Assembly (NCBI GenBank): GCA_014728185.1 | Contig: WJMB01000191.1 | Location: 1-11,911 of the forward strand | DNA from: Candidatus Coatesiibacteriota bacterium | GTDB taxonomy: Bacteria > RBG-13-66-14 | Reading direction: 5' to 3' | DNA length: 11,911 bases | Part shown: positions 1 through 6,055 of the stretch, piece by piece | Numbering within the stretch: position 1 is the first letter of the stretch | How the letters are laid out: each line of letters starts with the position of its first letter | Program-made: the position numbers and the translations under genes | Notes under the pieces: model-generated | Told to the model about the DNA's origin: nothing | The model's database searches: none | The model's input: the letters and a program-made list of their open reading frames with translations, nothing else

Positions 1-899
1 CCCTCGCCCAAGAGGCTGGCCAGGGCGTTGTCGATCAGCAGGTTGATCCGGGTCACCGCCAGACCGACCAGGGCGGGGACCATCAGCCGCATCACCCGGC
101 GCAGCCCCGGAGCCTTGAAGTTCAGCCGGGGCTTCCAGCGCCAGCCCACCCGACGCGCCCCGATCCCCAGGGTCAGCACCTGCATCAGGCCGCCGACCAC
201 CACGGCCAGGGCCATGCCGTAGATCATCTCCGGCCGGTCGTCGCCGAAGAGCGGCGCCAGGGTGTAGAGGCCGAGGATGAAGACGATATTGAGGACGATG
301 GGACCGCTGGAGGGCAGGGCGAAGCGCCGGTGGGCGTTGAGCAGGGACATCAGCACCGCCGCCAGGCTCATGGTGACCATGAAGGGCACCATGATGCGGG
401 TCAGGTCGGCGGCCAGCTCGAGGTTGCCGGCCTCGACGAAGCCCGGGGCGATCACGCGGAGGATCTGGGGAGCGAAAATTGCGAAGATCCCGGCCAACAG
501 CGTCGTCACAAGCAGCAGGGCGTTGAAGGTGTTGTTGGCCAGGTCCCAGGCCGCCGTGTCGCCGCGATTCTCCTTGAGGTCGACGAAGGTGGGCAGGAAG
601 TACGAAGCCATCGCGTTCTCGCCCAGCACCCGGCGGAAGAAGTAGGGGATGGCGTAGGCGATGCGGAAGGCGTCGTTGACCGCCCCGGCGCCGAAGACCG
701 CCGCGTAGAGCATCTCCCGGGCCAGGCCCAGCAGGCGGCTGACCAGGGTCATCCCGCCCACGGTGCCCGCCGAGCGGATCAACCGACCGCGCTCCTCGCG
801 CGATCCGGCGTCCGATTCGGACTCGACGACGGGCGGAGCCTTCGTCGGCTCCGCCGCCTTTCCGGTCGGCGGGGTTTGTCTGGTTTCCTCGTCACCCAT
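1..899 (-). CDS. murJ: Lipid II flippase MurJ (MviN family), N-terminal 299 residues, 3' end outside window
   Basis: MurJ is a polytopic inner-membrane protein of the MOP superfamily that flips undecaprenyl-linked peptidoglycan precursor (lipid II) across the membrane. Seen: reading from ATG 899 gives a hydrophilic stretch of about 40 residues, then a MurJ-like start with SRLLGLARE (residues 54-62), NDAFRIAYAIP (75-85), a double Arg in FFRRVLGENA (87-96) and YFLPTF, followed by alternating hydrophobic segments. The frame is still open at the window edge, ending in the family-typical INLLIDNALASLLGE. The Arg residues in the first helices match the positively charged, lipid II-contacting positions known in the family. 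The start is uncertain: ATG 899 lies only 9 bp from a perfect -10, whereas TTG 782 (residue 40) has a GAGGAG Shine-Dalgarno 9 nt upstream and matches the usual MurJ N-terminus. MurJ proteins are about 500 residues, so roughly 60% is present. Confidence 0.93.
   Translation of the reverse strand, partial: MGDEETRQTPPTGKAAEPTKAPPVVESESDAGSREERGRLIRSAGTVGGMTLVSRLLGLAREMLYAAVFGAGAVNDAFRIAYAIPYFFRRVLGENAMASYFLPTFVDLKENRGDTAAWDLANNTFNALLLVTTLLAGIFAIFAPQILRVIAPGFVEAGNLELAADLTRIMVPFMVTMSLAAVLMSLLNAHRRFALPSSGPIVLNIVFILGLYTLAPLFGDDRPEMIYGMALAVVVGGLMQVLTLGIGARRVGWRWKPRLNFKAPGLRRVMRLMVPALVGLAVTRINLLIDNALASLLGE
832..855 (-). repeat. Perfect 9-bp inverted repeat in the 5' part of murJ
   Basis: GGCGGAGCC (832-840) and GGCTCCGCC (847-855) are perfect complements around a 6-nt loop. 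If murJ starts at ATG 899 this hairpin lies inside the low-complexity N-terminal extension. If it starts at TTG 782, the hairpin is a strong 5'-leader stem ending about 35 nt before the Shine-Dalgarno. No U-tract follows, so it is not an obvious terminator. Confidence 0.6.
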
Positions 900-907
900 A
901 GGCCTGG

Positions 908-916
908 ATTATAACA
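908..916 (-). promoter_or_regulatory. Extended -10 promoter element (TGT-TATAAT) for murJ
   Basis: On the minus strand, 916-908 reads TGT followed by a perfect TATAAT consensus, i.e. a TGn-extended -10. No good -35 is visible 16-18 bp upstream, which is common for extended -10 promoters. A start point about 7 nt downstream falls near 901, only 2-3 nt before ATG 899. This would give a leaderless murJ mRNA if that ATG is used, or a leader of about 120 nt if TTG 782 is used. Confidence 0.6.
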
Positions 917-971
917 CTTCGGCCCCGTCCGCGCCGTGACACCACAGCGTGCTCGAGTCGACTACCATGGA

Positions 972-993
972 GGACGGACTCGACCGTCCGTCC
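972..993. repeat. Perfect 8-bp inverted repeat upstream of murJ
   Basis: GGACGGAC (972-979) and GTCCGTCC (986-993) pair perfectly across a 6-nt loop, about 60 bp upstream of the murJ -10. It could be an operator or simply an RNA hairpin. Function unknown. Confidence 0.45.
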
Positions 994-1033
994 GAGTGTC
1001 CGCCCAAGAGATCCGCGGTCCCGCCTTCACAAC

Positions 1034-1055
1034 GGGCCGACCTGAAGGTCGGCCC
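1034..1055. repeat. REP-like intergenic palindrome
   Basis: A 9-bp perfect stem, GGGCCGACC (1034-1042) and GGTCGGCCC (1047-1055), encloses the tetraloop TGAA and is followed by CCTACA. The layout (GGGC-rich arms, a short loop, then CCCCTACA) resembles dispersed REP-type extragenic palindromes seen in many environmental genomes. That resemblance is from memory. Only one copy is in this window. It sits between the small gene and murJ, which are co-oriented, so it could also serve as a transcription-attenuating or mRNA-stabilising hairpin. Confidence 0.55.
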
Positions 1056-1123
1056 CTACAAATGCTCATTCCGGGGATATGGCGGATTGATGAGCGGGTT
1101 ACTGATCAACCGCGGCCTGCTCT

Positions 1124-1150
1124 CGTGCCGGCGCGGGCCTTCCGGGGTGT
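1124..1150 (-). repeat. Direct-repeat copy A of the cysS 3'-terminal segment
   Basis: This 27-bp stretch matches 1498-1524 at 26 of 27 positions (only G1130 versus A1504 differs). Copy B encodes the TPEGPR(W)H peptide at the CysS C-terminus. Copy A, read in the corresponding frame, gives TPEGPRRHE, but it lies outside cysS, 374 bp away and beyond the small gene. It is either a decayed partial duplication of the cysS end or a repeat arm left by insertion of the intervening segment. Confidence 0.7.
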
Positions 1151-1163
1151 GCGAGCGGTCCTT

Positions 1164-1188
1164 GGATCGCCCCGAAAGGGGCCTATCC
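1164..1188 (-). terminator. Stem-loop directly after the small gene, possible terminator
   Basis: GCCCC (1169-1173) and GGGGC (1178-1182) pair around a 4-nt loop (GAAA on the plus strand). Outer pairs GGAT (1164-1167) and ATCC (1185-1188) extend the stem past a small internal loop. It begins immediately downstream of the TAA (1189-1191) of the minus-strand small gene, which fits a 3'-end structure. No run of U follows on the minus strand, so Rho-independent termination is not well supported. Confidence 0.4.
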
Positions 1189-1380
1189 TTATCGGTCGAT
1201 CAGCGTACCCAGGGCATCTCCGGTTGCGACAAAACACCCCGAGGCGTCATATGTCCGGTCGCCGCTGACGTCATAGAAACCAAGCAATATCCCGTTGGAG
1301 CCCCGCAGCACAATCCGCCCGCCGTGTTCCTCGCGGTAGGCGATCAGCCGGCCGTCACGACCTCGTATCTCGTTGCGCAC
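1189..1380 (-). CDS. Small beta-repeat protein, resembling the 4-fold beta-flower family
   Basis: A 63-residue protein with GTG start at 1380. A clear Shine-Dalgarno AAGGAG lies 5 nt upstream on the minus strand, the best argument that it is real. The sequence falls into three degenerate units of about 18-20 residues: RGRDGRLIAYREEHGGR (6-22), RGSNGILLGFYDVSGDR (26-42) and YDASGCFVATGDALGTLI (44-61). Each has a (D/N/S)G turn, then a hydrophobic strand ending in an aromatic or small residue. This spacing recalls the small '4-fold beta flower' domain, a family assignment made from memory; the molecular function is unknown to me. There is no signal peptide or membrane segment, so it is probably cytosolic. 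It follows cysS by 109 bp on the same strand with no convincing promoter between, so co-transcription is possible. A direct repeat of the cysS tail lies on its far side, hinting at insertion. Confidence 0.72.
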   Translation of the reverse strand: MRNEIRGRDGRLIAYREEHGGRIVLRGSNGILLGFYDVSGDRTYDASGCFVATGDALGTLIDR

Positions 1381-1387
1381 CTCTACT

Positions 1388-1446
1388 CCTTGATGATGAA
1401 GGGTTGTCTACTCAATGCTTCCACCACTTCAACCACGTCATCAAGG
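1388..1446 (-). promoter_or_regulatory. Inverted repeat able to mask the Shine-Dalgarno of the small gene
   Basis: CCTTGATGA (plus 1388-1396) and TCATCAAGG (plus 1438-1446) are perfect 9-bp complements separated by 41 nt. In the minus-strand mRNA the downstream arm ends in AAGG, the first four bases of the AAGGAG ribosome binding site for the GTG at 1380. Folding would therefore occlude it. This is an inference from pairing only, with no known riboswitch match. Confidence 0.4.
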
Positions 1447-1489
1447 CTAACACGCCTGAGAGACAGGGAGGGACGGTTGGTGACCACAG

Positions 1490-3004
1490 CTACTCGACGT
1501 GCCAGCGCGGGCCTTCCGGGGTGTCCTCGACGACTACGCCGGCGGCGGCCAGCTCGTCGCGCAGGGCGTCGGCCCGGGCGAAATCGCGCTCCCGGCGCGC
1601 CTGTTGCCGGGCGGCCAGGCGCTCCTCGACCCAGGCCGGTTCGATAGTCGCCTTCCCGGCGTTCTCGCCCAGGCGCAGCCCCAGGACTTCGTCGAAGCCC
1701 AGCAGGGTCTTTCGGGCGGCGGCGATTTCTTCGCGCCGCACCCCGCCACCGTCCAGCAGCCGGTTCAGCGTCCCGACCAGCTCGAAGACGGCGGCCAGGG
1801 CCTTGGAGATGTTGAGGTCGTCGCGCAGCGCCGCGGCGAAGTCGTCTTTGAGCTTGCTCAGCAGGGGGCCGGCACCGGTACCGCCCAGACCCAGCTCTTC
1901 ATCGGGTGCCACGGGGGCTGACGCCTCCTCGCGTTCGAGGCGGCGCAGGAACTCACGCAGGCGCTTGAGGTTGGCCTCGGCGCCGCGCAGGCCGTCGAAG
2001 GTGAAGTTGAGCGGCTTGCGGTAGTGGGTCGAGAGCAGCAGCAGACGGACGGCCAACGCCTCGTGGCCGCGATCGAGCAGGTTTTGCAAAGTAAAAAAGT
2101 TGCCCAGGGACTTGCTCATCTTCTGGTTCTCCACGAGCAGGTAGCCGCAGTGCAGCCAGTGGCGGACGAAGGTTGTTCCGTTGGCCGCCTCGGACTGGGC
2201 GATCTCGTTCTCGTGGTGGGGGAAGATGTTGTCGTGGCCACCGGAGTGCATGTCCAAGGTCTCGCCGAGGTGCCGGCCGGACATCGCCGAGCACTCGAGG
2301 TGCCAGCCCGGACGACCCGGGGGCAGCGGGCTGGCGGCGTCGTACTCCGTCGGGTCCCAGGAGGGCTCGCCGGGACGGCGGGTCTTCCAGAGAACGAAAT
2401 CCCGGGCGTCCAACTTGTCGTACTCGTCGGAATCCACCCGGGCGCCGACGCTGACCTGCTCGAGGTCCAGACCGGAGAGCCAGCCGTAGCCCGGGAATTG
2501 ACGGATGGGGAAGTACCAGGAGCCGTCCTCGCCCCGGTAGGCGAAGCCCTTCTCGATCAGGCGGCCCACCAGCAGGACCATGGCGCCGATGGTCCGGGTG
2601 GCTCGGGGGTAGACGGCGGCGCGCCGGATGTTGAGCTTGTCGATGTCGGCGAAGAAGGCTTCGATGTAGGGAGCGGTGTAGGCGTCCAGGCGCTCGCGCA
2701 GGATGCGCGGCTCGTTGTCCGCCCCCGTAGGATTGGCACCCTTGATGGTCTTGTCGTCGACGTCGGTGATGTTCATCACCTGCTTGACCTTCCAACCCAG
2801 GTACTCCAGCGCCCGGACCACCTGATCCTCGAAGATGTAGGCGCGGAAGTTGCCGATGTGGGCGGAGTCGTAGACCGTCGGCCCGCAGGTATAGTAGGAG
2901 ATAGGCTCGTCTGGGTTCGTCCGGGCCGGGGAATCCTGTGGTGGGAACTCTTTATAACTACGGGTCAGGGTGTCGTAGAGCGAAAGGGTCTCGGGATTAC
3001 TCAT
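1490..3004 (-). CDS. cysS: Cysteinyl-tRNA synthetase
   Basis: Class I aminoacyl-tRNA synthetase that activates cysteine with ATP and charges tRNA-Cys in the cytosol. Seen in the 504-residue product: YTCGPTVYD with C40, the HIGH-type signature HIGN at 49-52, and KMSKS at 295-299 followed by LGNFFTL. Zinc ligands appear complete: C40, C238 (HLECSAM), H263 and E267 (PHHENE), with the same 25-residue C-to-H and 4-residue H-to-E spacing as in E. coli. The C-terminal tRNA-binding part carries the family-typical ARADALRDEL and ends VEDTPEGPRWHVE. It is somewhat longer than the E. coli enzyme (about 460), partly through extra sequence around 215-232 and after 360. ATG 3004 is preceded by GAGGTG at good spacing. 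The last 27 bp or so of coding sequence is duplicated beyond the next gene. No T-box leader was recognised upstream. Confidence 0.98.
   Translation of the reverse strand: MSNPETLSLYDTLTRSYKEFPPQDSPARTNPDEPISYYTCGPTVYDSAHIGNFRAYIFEDQVVRALEYLGWKVKQVMNITDVDDKTIKGANPTGADNEPRILRERLDAYTAPYIEAFFADIDKLNIRRAAVYPRATRTIGAMVLLVGRLIEKGFAYRGEDGSWYFPIRQFPGYGWLSGLDLEQVSVGARVDSDEYDKLDARDFVLWKTRRPGEPSWDPTEYDAASPLPPGRPGWHLECSAMSGRHLGETLDMHSGGHDNIFPHHENEIAQSEAANGTTFVRHWLHCGYLLVENQKMSKSLGNFFTLQNLLDRGHEALAVRLLLLSTHYRKPLNFTFDGLRGAEANLKRLREFLRRLEREEASAPVAPDEELGLGGTGAGPLLSKLKDDFAAALRDDLNISKALAAVFELVGTLNRLLDGGGVRREEIAAARKTLLGFDEVLGLRLGENAGKATIEPAWVEERLAARQQARRERDFARADALRDELAAAGVVVEDTPEGPRWHVE
1498..1524 (-). repeat. 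Direct-repeat copy B, inside the cysS 3' end
   Basis: Functional copy of the repeat described at 1124-1150, encoding TPEGPRWH near the CysS C-terminus. The two copies bracket the 63-residue gene and its leader, with a repeat-to-repeat distance of 374 bp. Identity falls away sharply on both sides of the 27 bp, apart from a weak resemblance on the left flank. Confidence 0.7.
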
Positions 3005-3387
3005 GCTGCACCTCGCAACGGGAACGCCGCGGCGTTTGTTTGGCTGTAGACGGGGGAGTTCGGCGGGGCTCGGGCGGCGACCGGTCAGCCAACGGGGCTA
3101 GGTGGGGTCGACCGCCCGCGGACAGCGGCAGCGGCGGGTGTTGCGGTGAAAGCGGGGCTGAAGACGGAAGGGCTTCATATATCATCACTGGCAAGAAACC
3201 GCAGGAGTGCCCGGCTGCTAGGCGGCGCTTCAGTCTTGTCGCTTTGCCAACCGGCTGGTCGGCCGCAGAGTATGCGCGGAGCCGAAGCGGCGAGAATACG
3301 GCGTTGAGGGGTCTTTGACTGGAAACCGGGCGGGGCTTTCCGGAACTCGAAAAAGCGAGACGGGGTAGACGCAGTCCGGCTCAGGGT

Positions 3388-3396
3388 TGGTATCAT
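3388..3396 (+). promoter_or_regulatory. Possible distal extended -10 promoter upstream of rbfA
   Basis: TGG-TATCAT is a TGn-extended -10 with 5 of 6 consensus bases, but there is no recognisable -35. A transcript starting near 3403 would begin at the CCCTG/CAGGG hairpin and carry a leader of about 285 nt before rbfA, or be a separate small RNA. Weak on its own. Confidence 0.3.
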
Positions 3397-3572
3397 GCCC
3401 TGCTTTACCAGGGGAAGCCTATTGGCCCTTCGACAGCCGCCAACCAGAGCGTGAAGCGAAGTCGCGCCGCTTCAGGGGATCCTGACGACGCCCCGGGACC
3501 ACAGGCGTGATCAATCGAGCTTCCCGGGTATGATAGCCCAGGCTCGGCCGCCCTGTCCAGGGGTCCCTCGCC

Positions 3573-3601
3573 TTGCTAGACCCGGGTCCCCGTGCTATAC
3601 T
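3573..3601 (+). promoter_or_regulatory. Sigma70-type promoter for rbfA-nrnA
   Basis: TTGCTA (3573-3578), a 17-bp spacer, then TATACT (3596-3601) preceded by TGC, making both a standard-spaced and an extended -10 promoter. Predicted start is near 3608, about 80 nt before the rbfA ATG. The spacer contains a perfect 10-bp palindrome, GACCCGGGTC (3579-3588), which could be an operator. It also excludes the longer rbfA frame that would begin at 3592, upstream of the start point. Confidence 0.65.
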
Positions 3602-3687
3602 GCCCTCCCGCTACATCATTCGAGGCACCGTTCCAGAGAGAAGCCCGAATAACGCCGAGACCGAGACAAAGACGAGACGAAGAAAAG

Positions 3688-4050
3688 ATGAGCAAACGCA
3701 CCATCCAGGTCGGCCGCCAAATCCGCAACCAGCTCGTCAAGCTGATCGACGAGCTGCGTGACCCGCGCATCGGCGAGCTGGTGATCACCGAGGTCGAGCT
3801 CTCGCCGGACCTGCTCTTCGCCAAGGTCTACTACGACTCCAACGAGGAGCCCGAGGAGATCGAGGCCACCCAGACCGGGCTGGAGCACGCCGTGCCCCAC
3901 CTGCGCCGCCGTCTGGCCGCCGAGCTCAACCTGCGCAACACGCCGCAGATAACCTTCCACTTCGACAAGGACCTGCACCGCGCCGAGCGCGTGCGGGAGC
4001 TGATCGATGAAGTTTCCACCGACGACGATCCCGCCTCCGGAGAGGCCTGA
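3688..4050 (+). CDS. rbfA: Ribosome-binding factor A
   Basis: RbfA is a small cytosolic KH-fold protein that binds the immature 30S subunit and assists 16S rRNA 5'-end processing and cold adaptation. The 120-residue product has the family layout: TIQVGRQIRNQLVKLIDE, then the hallmark DPRIGELVITEVELSPDL and AKVYYD, a central helix with HLRRRLAAELNLRNTPQI, and TFHFDKDLHRAERVRELIDE, finishing with a short acidic tail. Length is normal for the family. The start at ATG 3688 is chosen because the family N-terminus begins there and because a promoter sits inside the longer open frame. The Shine-Dalgarno is weak: only the purine run GAAGAAAAG directly precedes the ATG. The next gene begins 1 nt after the stop, so the two are almost certainly co-translated. 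In many bacteria rbfA follows infB; here it lies about 6 kb upstream of it. Confidence 0.95.
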   Translation: MSKRTIQVGRQIRNQLVKLIDELRDPRIGELVITEVELSPDLLFAKVYYDSNEEPEEIEATQTGLEHAVPHLRRRLAAELNLRNTPQITFHFDKDLHRAERVRELIDEVSTDDDPASGEA

Positions 4051-4051
4051 G

Positions 4052-5038
4052 ATGGCCGATTACGCAGCCGCCGCCCGGGCGATCACCACCGCCGACAGCC
4101 TGGGTCTGGTCAGTCACCTCAACCCGGACCCGGACACCATCGGCAGCGCCGCCGCCCTGGCCCTGGCCGCCCAACGGGCCGGCAAGCGTGTCGCCGCCTA
4201 CTGCCGCGACGCCGTCCCGGCCAACTACCGCTTCATCCCCGGCAGCGGACTGTTCTCCACGAATCCCGCCGTTCTGGAGGGCGTCGACGTCCTGGTCGTC
4301 GTCGACTGCAGCGAGCCCGGCCGCATCGGCCCCGACGGCGAGGCGATTCTATCAACCGCCGCGCTGGTCATCGACATCGACCACCACACCGACGGCGTGG
4401 TCTTCGGCAAGGTCAGGCTGGTCGAGCCCGGCGCCGCGGCAAGCGGCGTCCTGATCCACGAACTGCTGAACGAGCTGGGCTGGTCCGTGGACCGGGAGAT
4501 CGCCGAGGCCCTCTACACCGCCATCGAGACCGACACCGGCTCCTTCCACTACCCCAACACCACCCCGCGCTGCCTGCGGGTGACGGCCGAGCTCCTCGAG
4601 CGCGGCTGCAGGCCCCAGAAGGTGGCCCAGGCTCTTTACGAGTCCCACCGTCCGGAGCGCTTCCGTCTGCTCGGCCTGGCCCTCAACACCCTCGAGCTGG
4701 CCCTGGAGGGCCGACTGGCGCTGATCCAGGTCACCCGGGCGATGTACGACCGCACCGGGGCGAGCGTCGAGGACACCGAGGACATCGTCGACTACGCCCG
4801 GGGGCTGGCCGGGGTCGAGGTCGGGGCCTTCCTGCGCGAGGAGGCCGACGGCACGGTCAAGCTCTCCCTGCGCTCCAAGGGCGCGGTGCGCGTCGATGAG
4901 CTGGCGCGTCGCATCGGCGGCGGCGGCCACCCCTGCGCCGCCGGAGCCGGCTTCTCCGGTTCCCTGGGCGAGGCCCGGGAATGGGTGATCGCCAATGTGG
5001 CCCAGGCGCTGAGCGAACCCGCCGGAGCCGACTGCTGA
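4052..5038 (+). CDS. nrnA: DHH-DHHA1 phosphoesterase, NrnA-type nanoRNase / pAp phosphatase
   Basis: Metal-dependent phosphoesterase of the DHH family. NrnA homologues degrade 2-5-nt RNA and dephosphorylate 3'-phosphoadenosine 5'-phosphate. In the 328-residue product: motif I SHLNPDPDTIGS (21-32; H22, D26, D28), motif II VVVDCSE (D85), the name-giving DHH at 110-112 within IDIDHHTDG, motif IV ETDTGSFHYP (D161), and the C-terminal DHHA1 substrate loop GGGGHPCAAG (289-298). All expected metal ligands are present. Motif I has NPDPD where NPDGD is more usual, a tolerated variant. ATG 4052 is preferred over the upstream ATG 4007 because GGAGAGG lies 6 nt before it and overlap with rbfA is avoided; the gene starts 1 nt after the rbfA TGA. 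An rbfA-nrnA pairing is common and fits RNA turnover beside ribosome assembly. Substrate preference cannot be read from sequence. Confidence 0.93.
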   Translation: MADYAAAARAITTADSLGLVSHLNPDPDTIGSAAALALAAQRAGKRVAAYCRDAVPANYRFIPGSGLFSTNPAVLEGVDVLVVVDCSEPGRIGPDGEAILSTAALVIDIDHHTDGVVFGKVRLVEPGAAASGVLIHELLNELGWSVDREIAEALYTAIETDTGSFHYPNTTPRCLRVTAELLERGCRPQKVAQALYESHRPERFRLLGLALNTLELALEGRLALIQVTRAMYDRTGASVEDTEDIVDYARGLAGVEVGAFLREEADGTVKLSLRSKGAVRVDELARRIGGGGHPCAAGAGFSGSLGEAREWVIANVAQALSEPAGADC

Positions 5039-5052
5039 GAGGGCGCGGCTCC
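5024..5052 (+). repeat. Stem-loop spanning the nrnA stop codon
   Basis: GGAGCCG (5024-5030) pairs perfectly with CGGCTCC (5046-5052) around a 15-nt loop containing the TGA. It has no U-tract, so it is a possible 3'-end stabiliser rather than a clear terminator. The remaining bases up to the methyltransferase start at 5216 show no promoter I can defend. Confidence 0.35.
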
Positions 5053-5215
5053 CGTTGGACCCGCCCCCGGACCGCTACCACTCTCGGTCGTCCGCGCTCA
5101 GAACAGCCGTCGTCACGAACCCGCCGGGGTCGGACGGCGGCGGTTGCCATGAAGCAGGACATCGGAAGCGCAGCGTCATCAGAGAGCCACACCCCCAACA
5201 CCGCGAGGATGAACG

Positions 5216-6055
5216 ATGGACGGCAGGGACGTCGCCCGGTACTGGGAGGGCAACGCCGCGGCCTGGACCGAGCTGTCCCGCCGAGGCCGCGACGTCTACC
5301 GCGACTTCGTCAACACCCCGGCCTTCTTCGCGATGCTGCCCTGCGTCACCGGTCGGCGCGGCCTGGACGTGGGCTGCGGCGAGGGGCACAACACGAGGCT
5401 GCTGGCCCGGCGCGGAGCGAGGATGACGGCGATCGATCTGGCTCCGGGCTTCATCCGCGCCGCCCGTGAGTGGGAAGAGCGGGAGACCCTGGGGATCGAC
5501 TATCTCGTCGGCGACGCACAGCGGCTGCCCCTGGCGACGGGCTCCTTCGATTTCGCCTGCGCCTTCATGAGCCTGATGGACATGCCCGACCCCTCCGCCG
5601 CGCTGGGCGAGCTCCGGCGGGTCATCCGCCCCGGCGGTTTTTTGCAGTTTTCCATCTGCCACCCCTGCACCGACACCCTAGGCCGCCGTTGGGTCACCGA
5701 CGCCGAGGGCCGGCGCACCGGGATGGTAATCGAGGGCTACTTCGACGAACCCCCGGGCACGGTGCAGCGCTGGTGCTTCGGCCACGCCACGGAGGAAGAG
5801 CGCTCGGTCCACGGTGAGTTCGCCATCCCCCGCTTCCACCTGACCTTGGCCGAGTGGATCAATCTGCTGATCGATCACGGCTTCCGTCTCGAACGCCTCG
5901 CCGAGCCCCGGGCCGGCTCCGAGGCCCTCGAACGCCACCCCGATCTGGCCTGGACGCGCCGTGTGCCCTTCTTTTTAATCCTGCGCTGCCGACGCGAGGT
6001 CCTCGGCGGAGCCGGTGAAACTGCGGCTTGCCCCTCACCCGGTGATGGATGTTAG
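5216..6055 (+). CDS. Class I SAM-dependent methyltransferase, substrate unknown
   Basis: A 279-residue cytosolic-type protein with a Methyltransf_11-like Rossmann core. Seen: motif I LDVGCGEGHNT (50-60), the acidic residue ending strand 2 (AIDLA, D74) that normally binds the SAM ribose, VGDAQRLPL (98-106; D100 for the adenine contact), FDFACAFMSLMDMPD (111-125), and RVIRPGGFLQFSICHPC (135-151). The C-terminal half, with TLAEWINLLIDHGF and a closing beta strand FFLILRCRR, looks like a substrate cap that I cannot assign. ATG 5216 has GAGGA 6 nt upstream. An ATG at 5209 is out of frame. It follows nrnA by 177 bp, perhaps as part of the same transcript. Its stop codon overlaps a candidate promoter for glgA. 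Small molecule, lipid or quinone methylation are all possible; context does not decide. Confidence 0.85.
   Translation: MDGRDVARYWEGNAAAWTELSRRGRDVYRDFVNTPAFFAMLPCVTGRRGLDVGCGEGHNTRLLARRGARMTAIDLAPGFIRAAREWEERETLGIDYLVGDAQRLPLATGSFDFACAFMSLMDMPDPSAALGELRRVIRPGGFLQFSICHPCTDTLGRRWVTDAEGRRTGMVIEGYFDEPPGTVQRWCFGHATEEERSVHGEFAIPRFHLTLAEWINLLIDHGFRLERLAEPRAGSEALERHPDLAWTRRVPFFLILRCRREVLGGAGETAACPSPGDGC

Larger units (their letters stand above)
3005..3687. other. 683-bp divergent spacer between cysS and rbfA, no convincing gene
   Basis: Open frames here lack ribosome binding sites, family signatures or plausible composition, so I call no gene. The right half carries plus-strand promoter signals (separate entries) and several stems: CCCTG/CAGGG (3398-3402/3409-3413), TGAAGCG/CGCTTCA (3452-3458/3468-3474) and GGGTC/GACCC (3561-3565/3579-3583). 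CCCGGG occurs three times, at 3492, 3523 and 3581. A possible minus-strand TGA-TATATG element at 3175-3183 could serve cysS but is weak. I looked for tmRNA, RNase P, SRP RNA and T-box signatures by eye and recognised none. An unannotated small RNA remains possible. Confidence 0.5.

Noticed and set aside
949..2024. Long plus-strand open frames overlapping cysS and the small gene
   Set aside because: They are antisense to cysS or cross the palindrome-rich spacer, have Arg/Ser/Pro-biased composition, and show no family motif or ribosome binding site.
2997..3396. Short minus-strand frames in the cysS-rbfA spacer as possible small genes
   Set aside because: No Shine-Dalgarno, overlapping frames, Ser/Pro/Arg-rich chance-like composition.
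3592..3687. Longer rbfA reading from 3592
   Set aside because: It would begin inside the -10 region of the promoter, and the added residues do not match RbfA.
3005..3687. tmRNA, RNase P RNA, SRP RNA or T-box leader in the spacer
   Set aside because: None of the conserved sequence signatures of these RNAs could be recognised on either strand by eye. A covariance-model search would be decisive.
4007..4051. Upstream nrnA start at ATG 4007
   Set aside because: It would overlap the rbfA coding end and lacks a ribosome binding site, whereas ATG 4052 has GGAGAGG 6 nt upstream.
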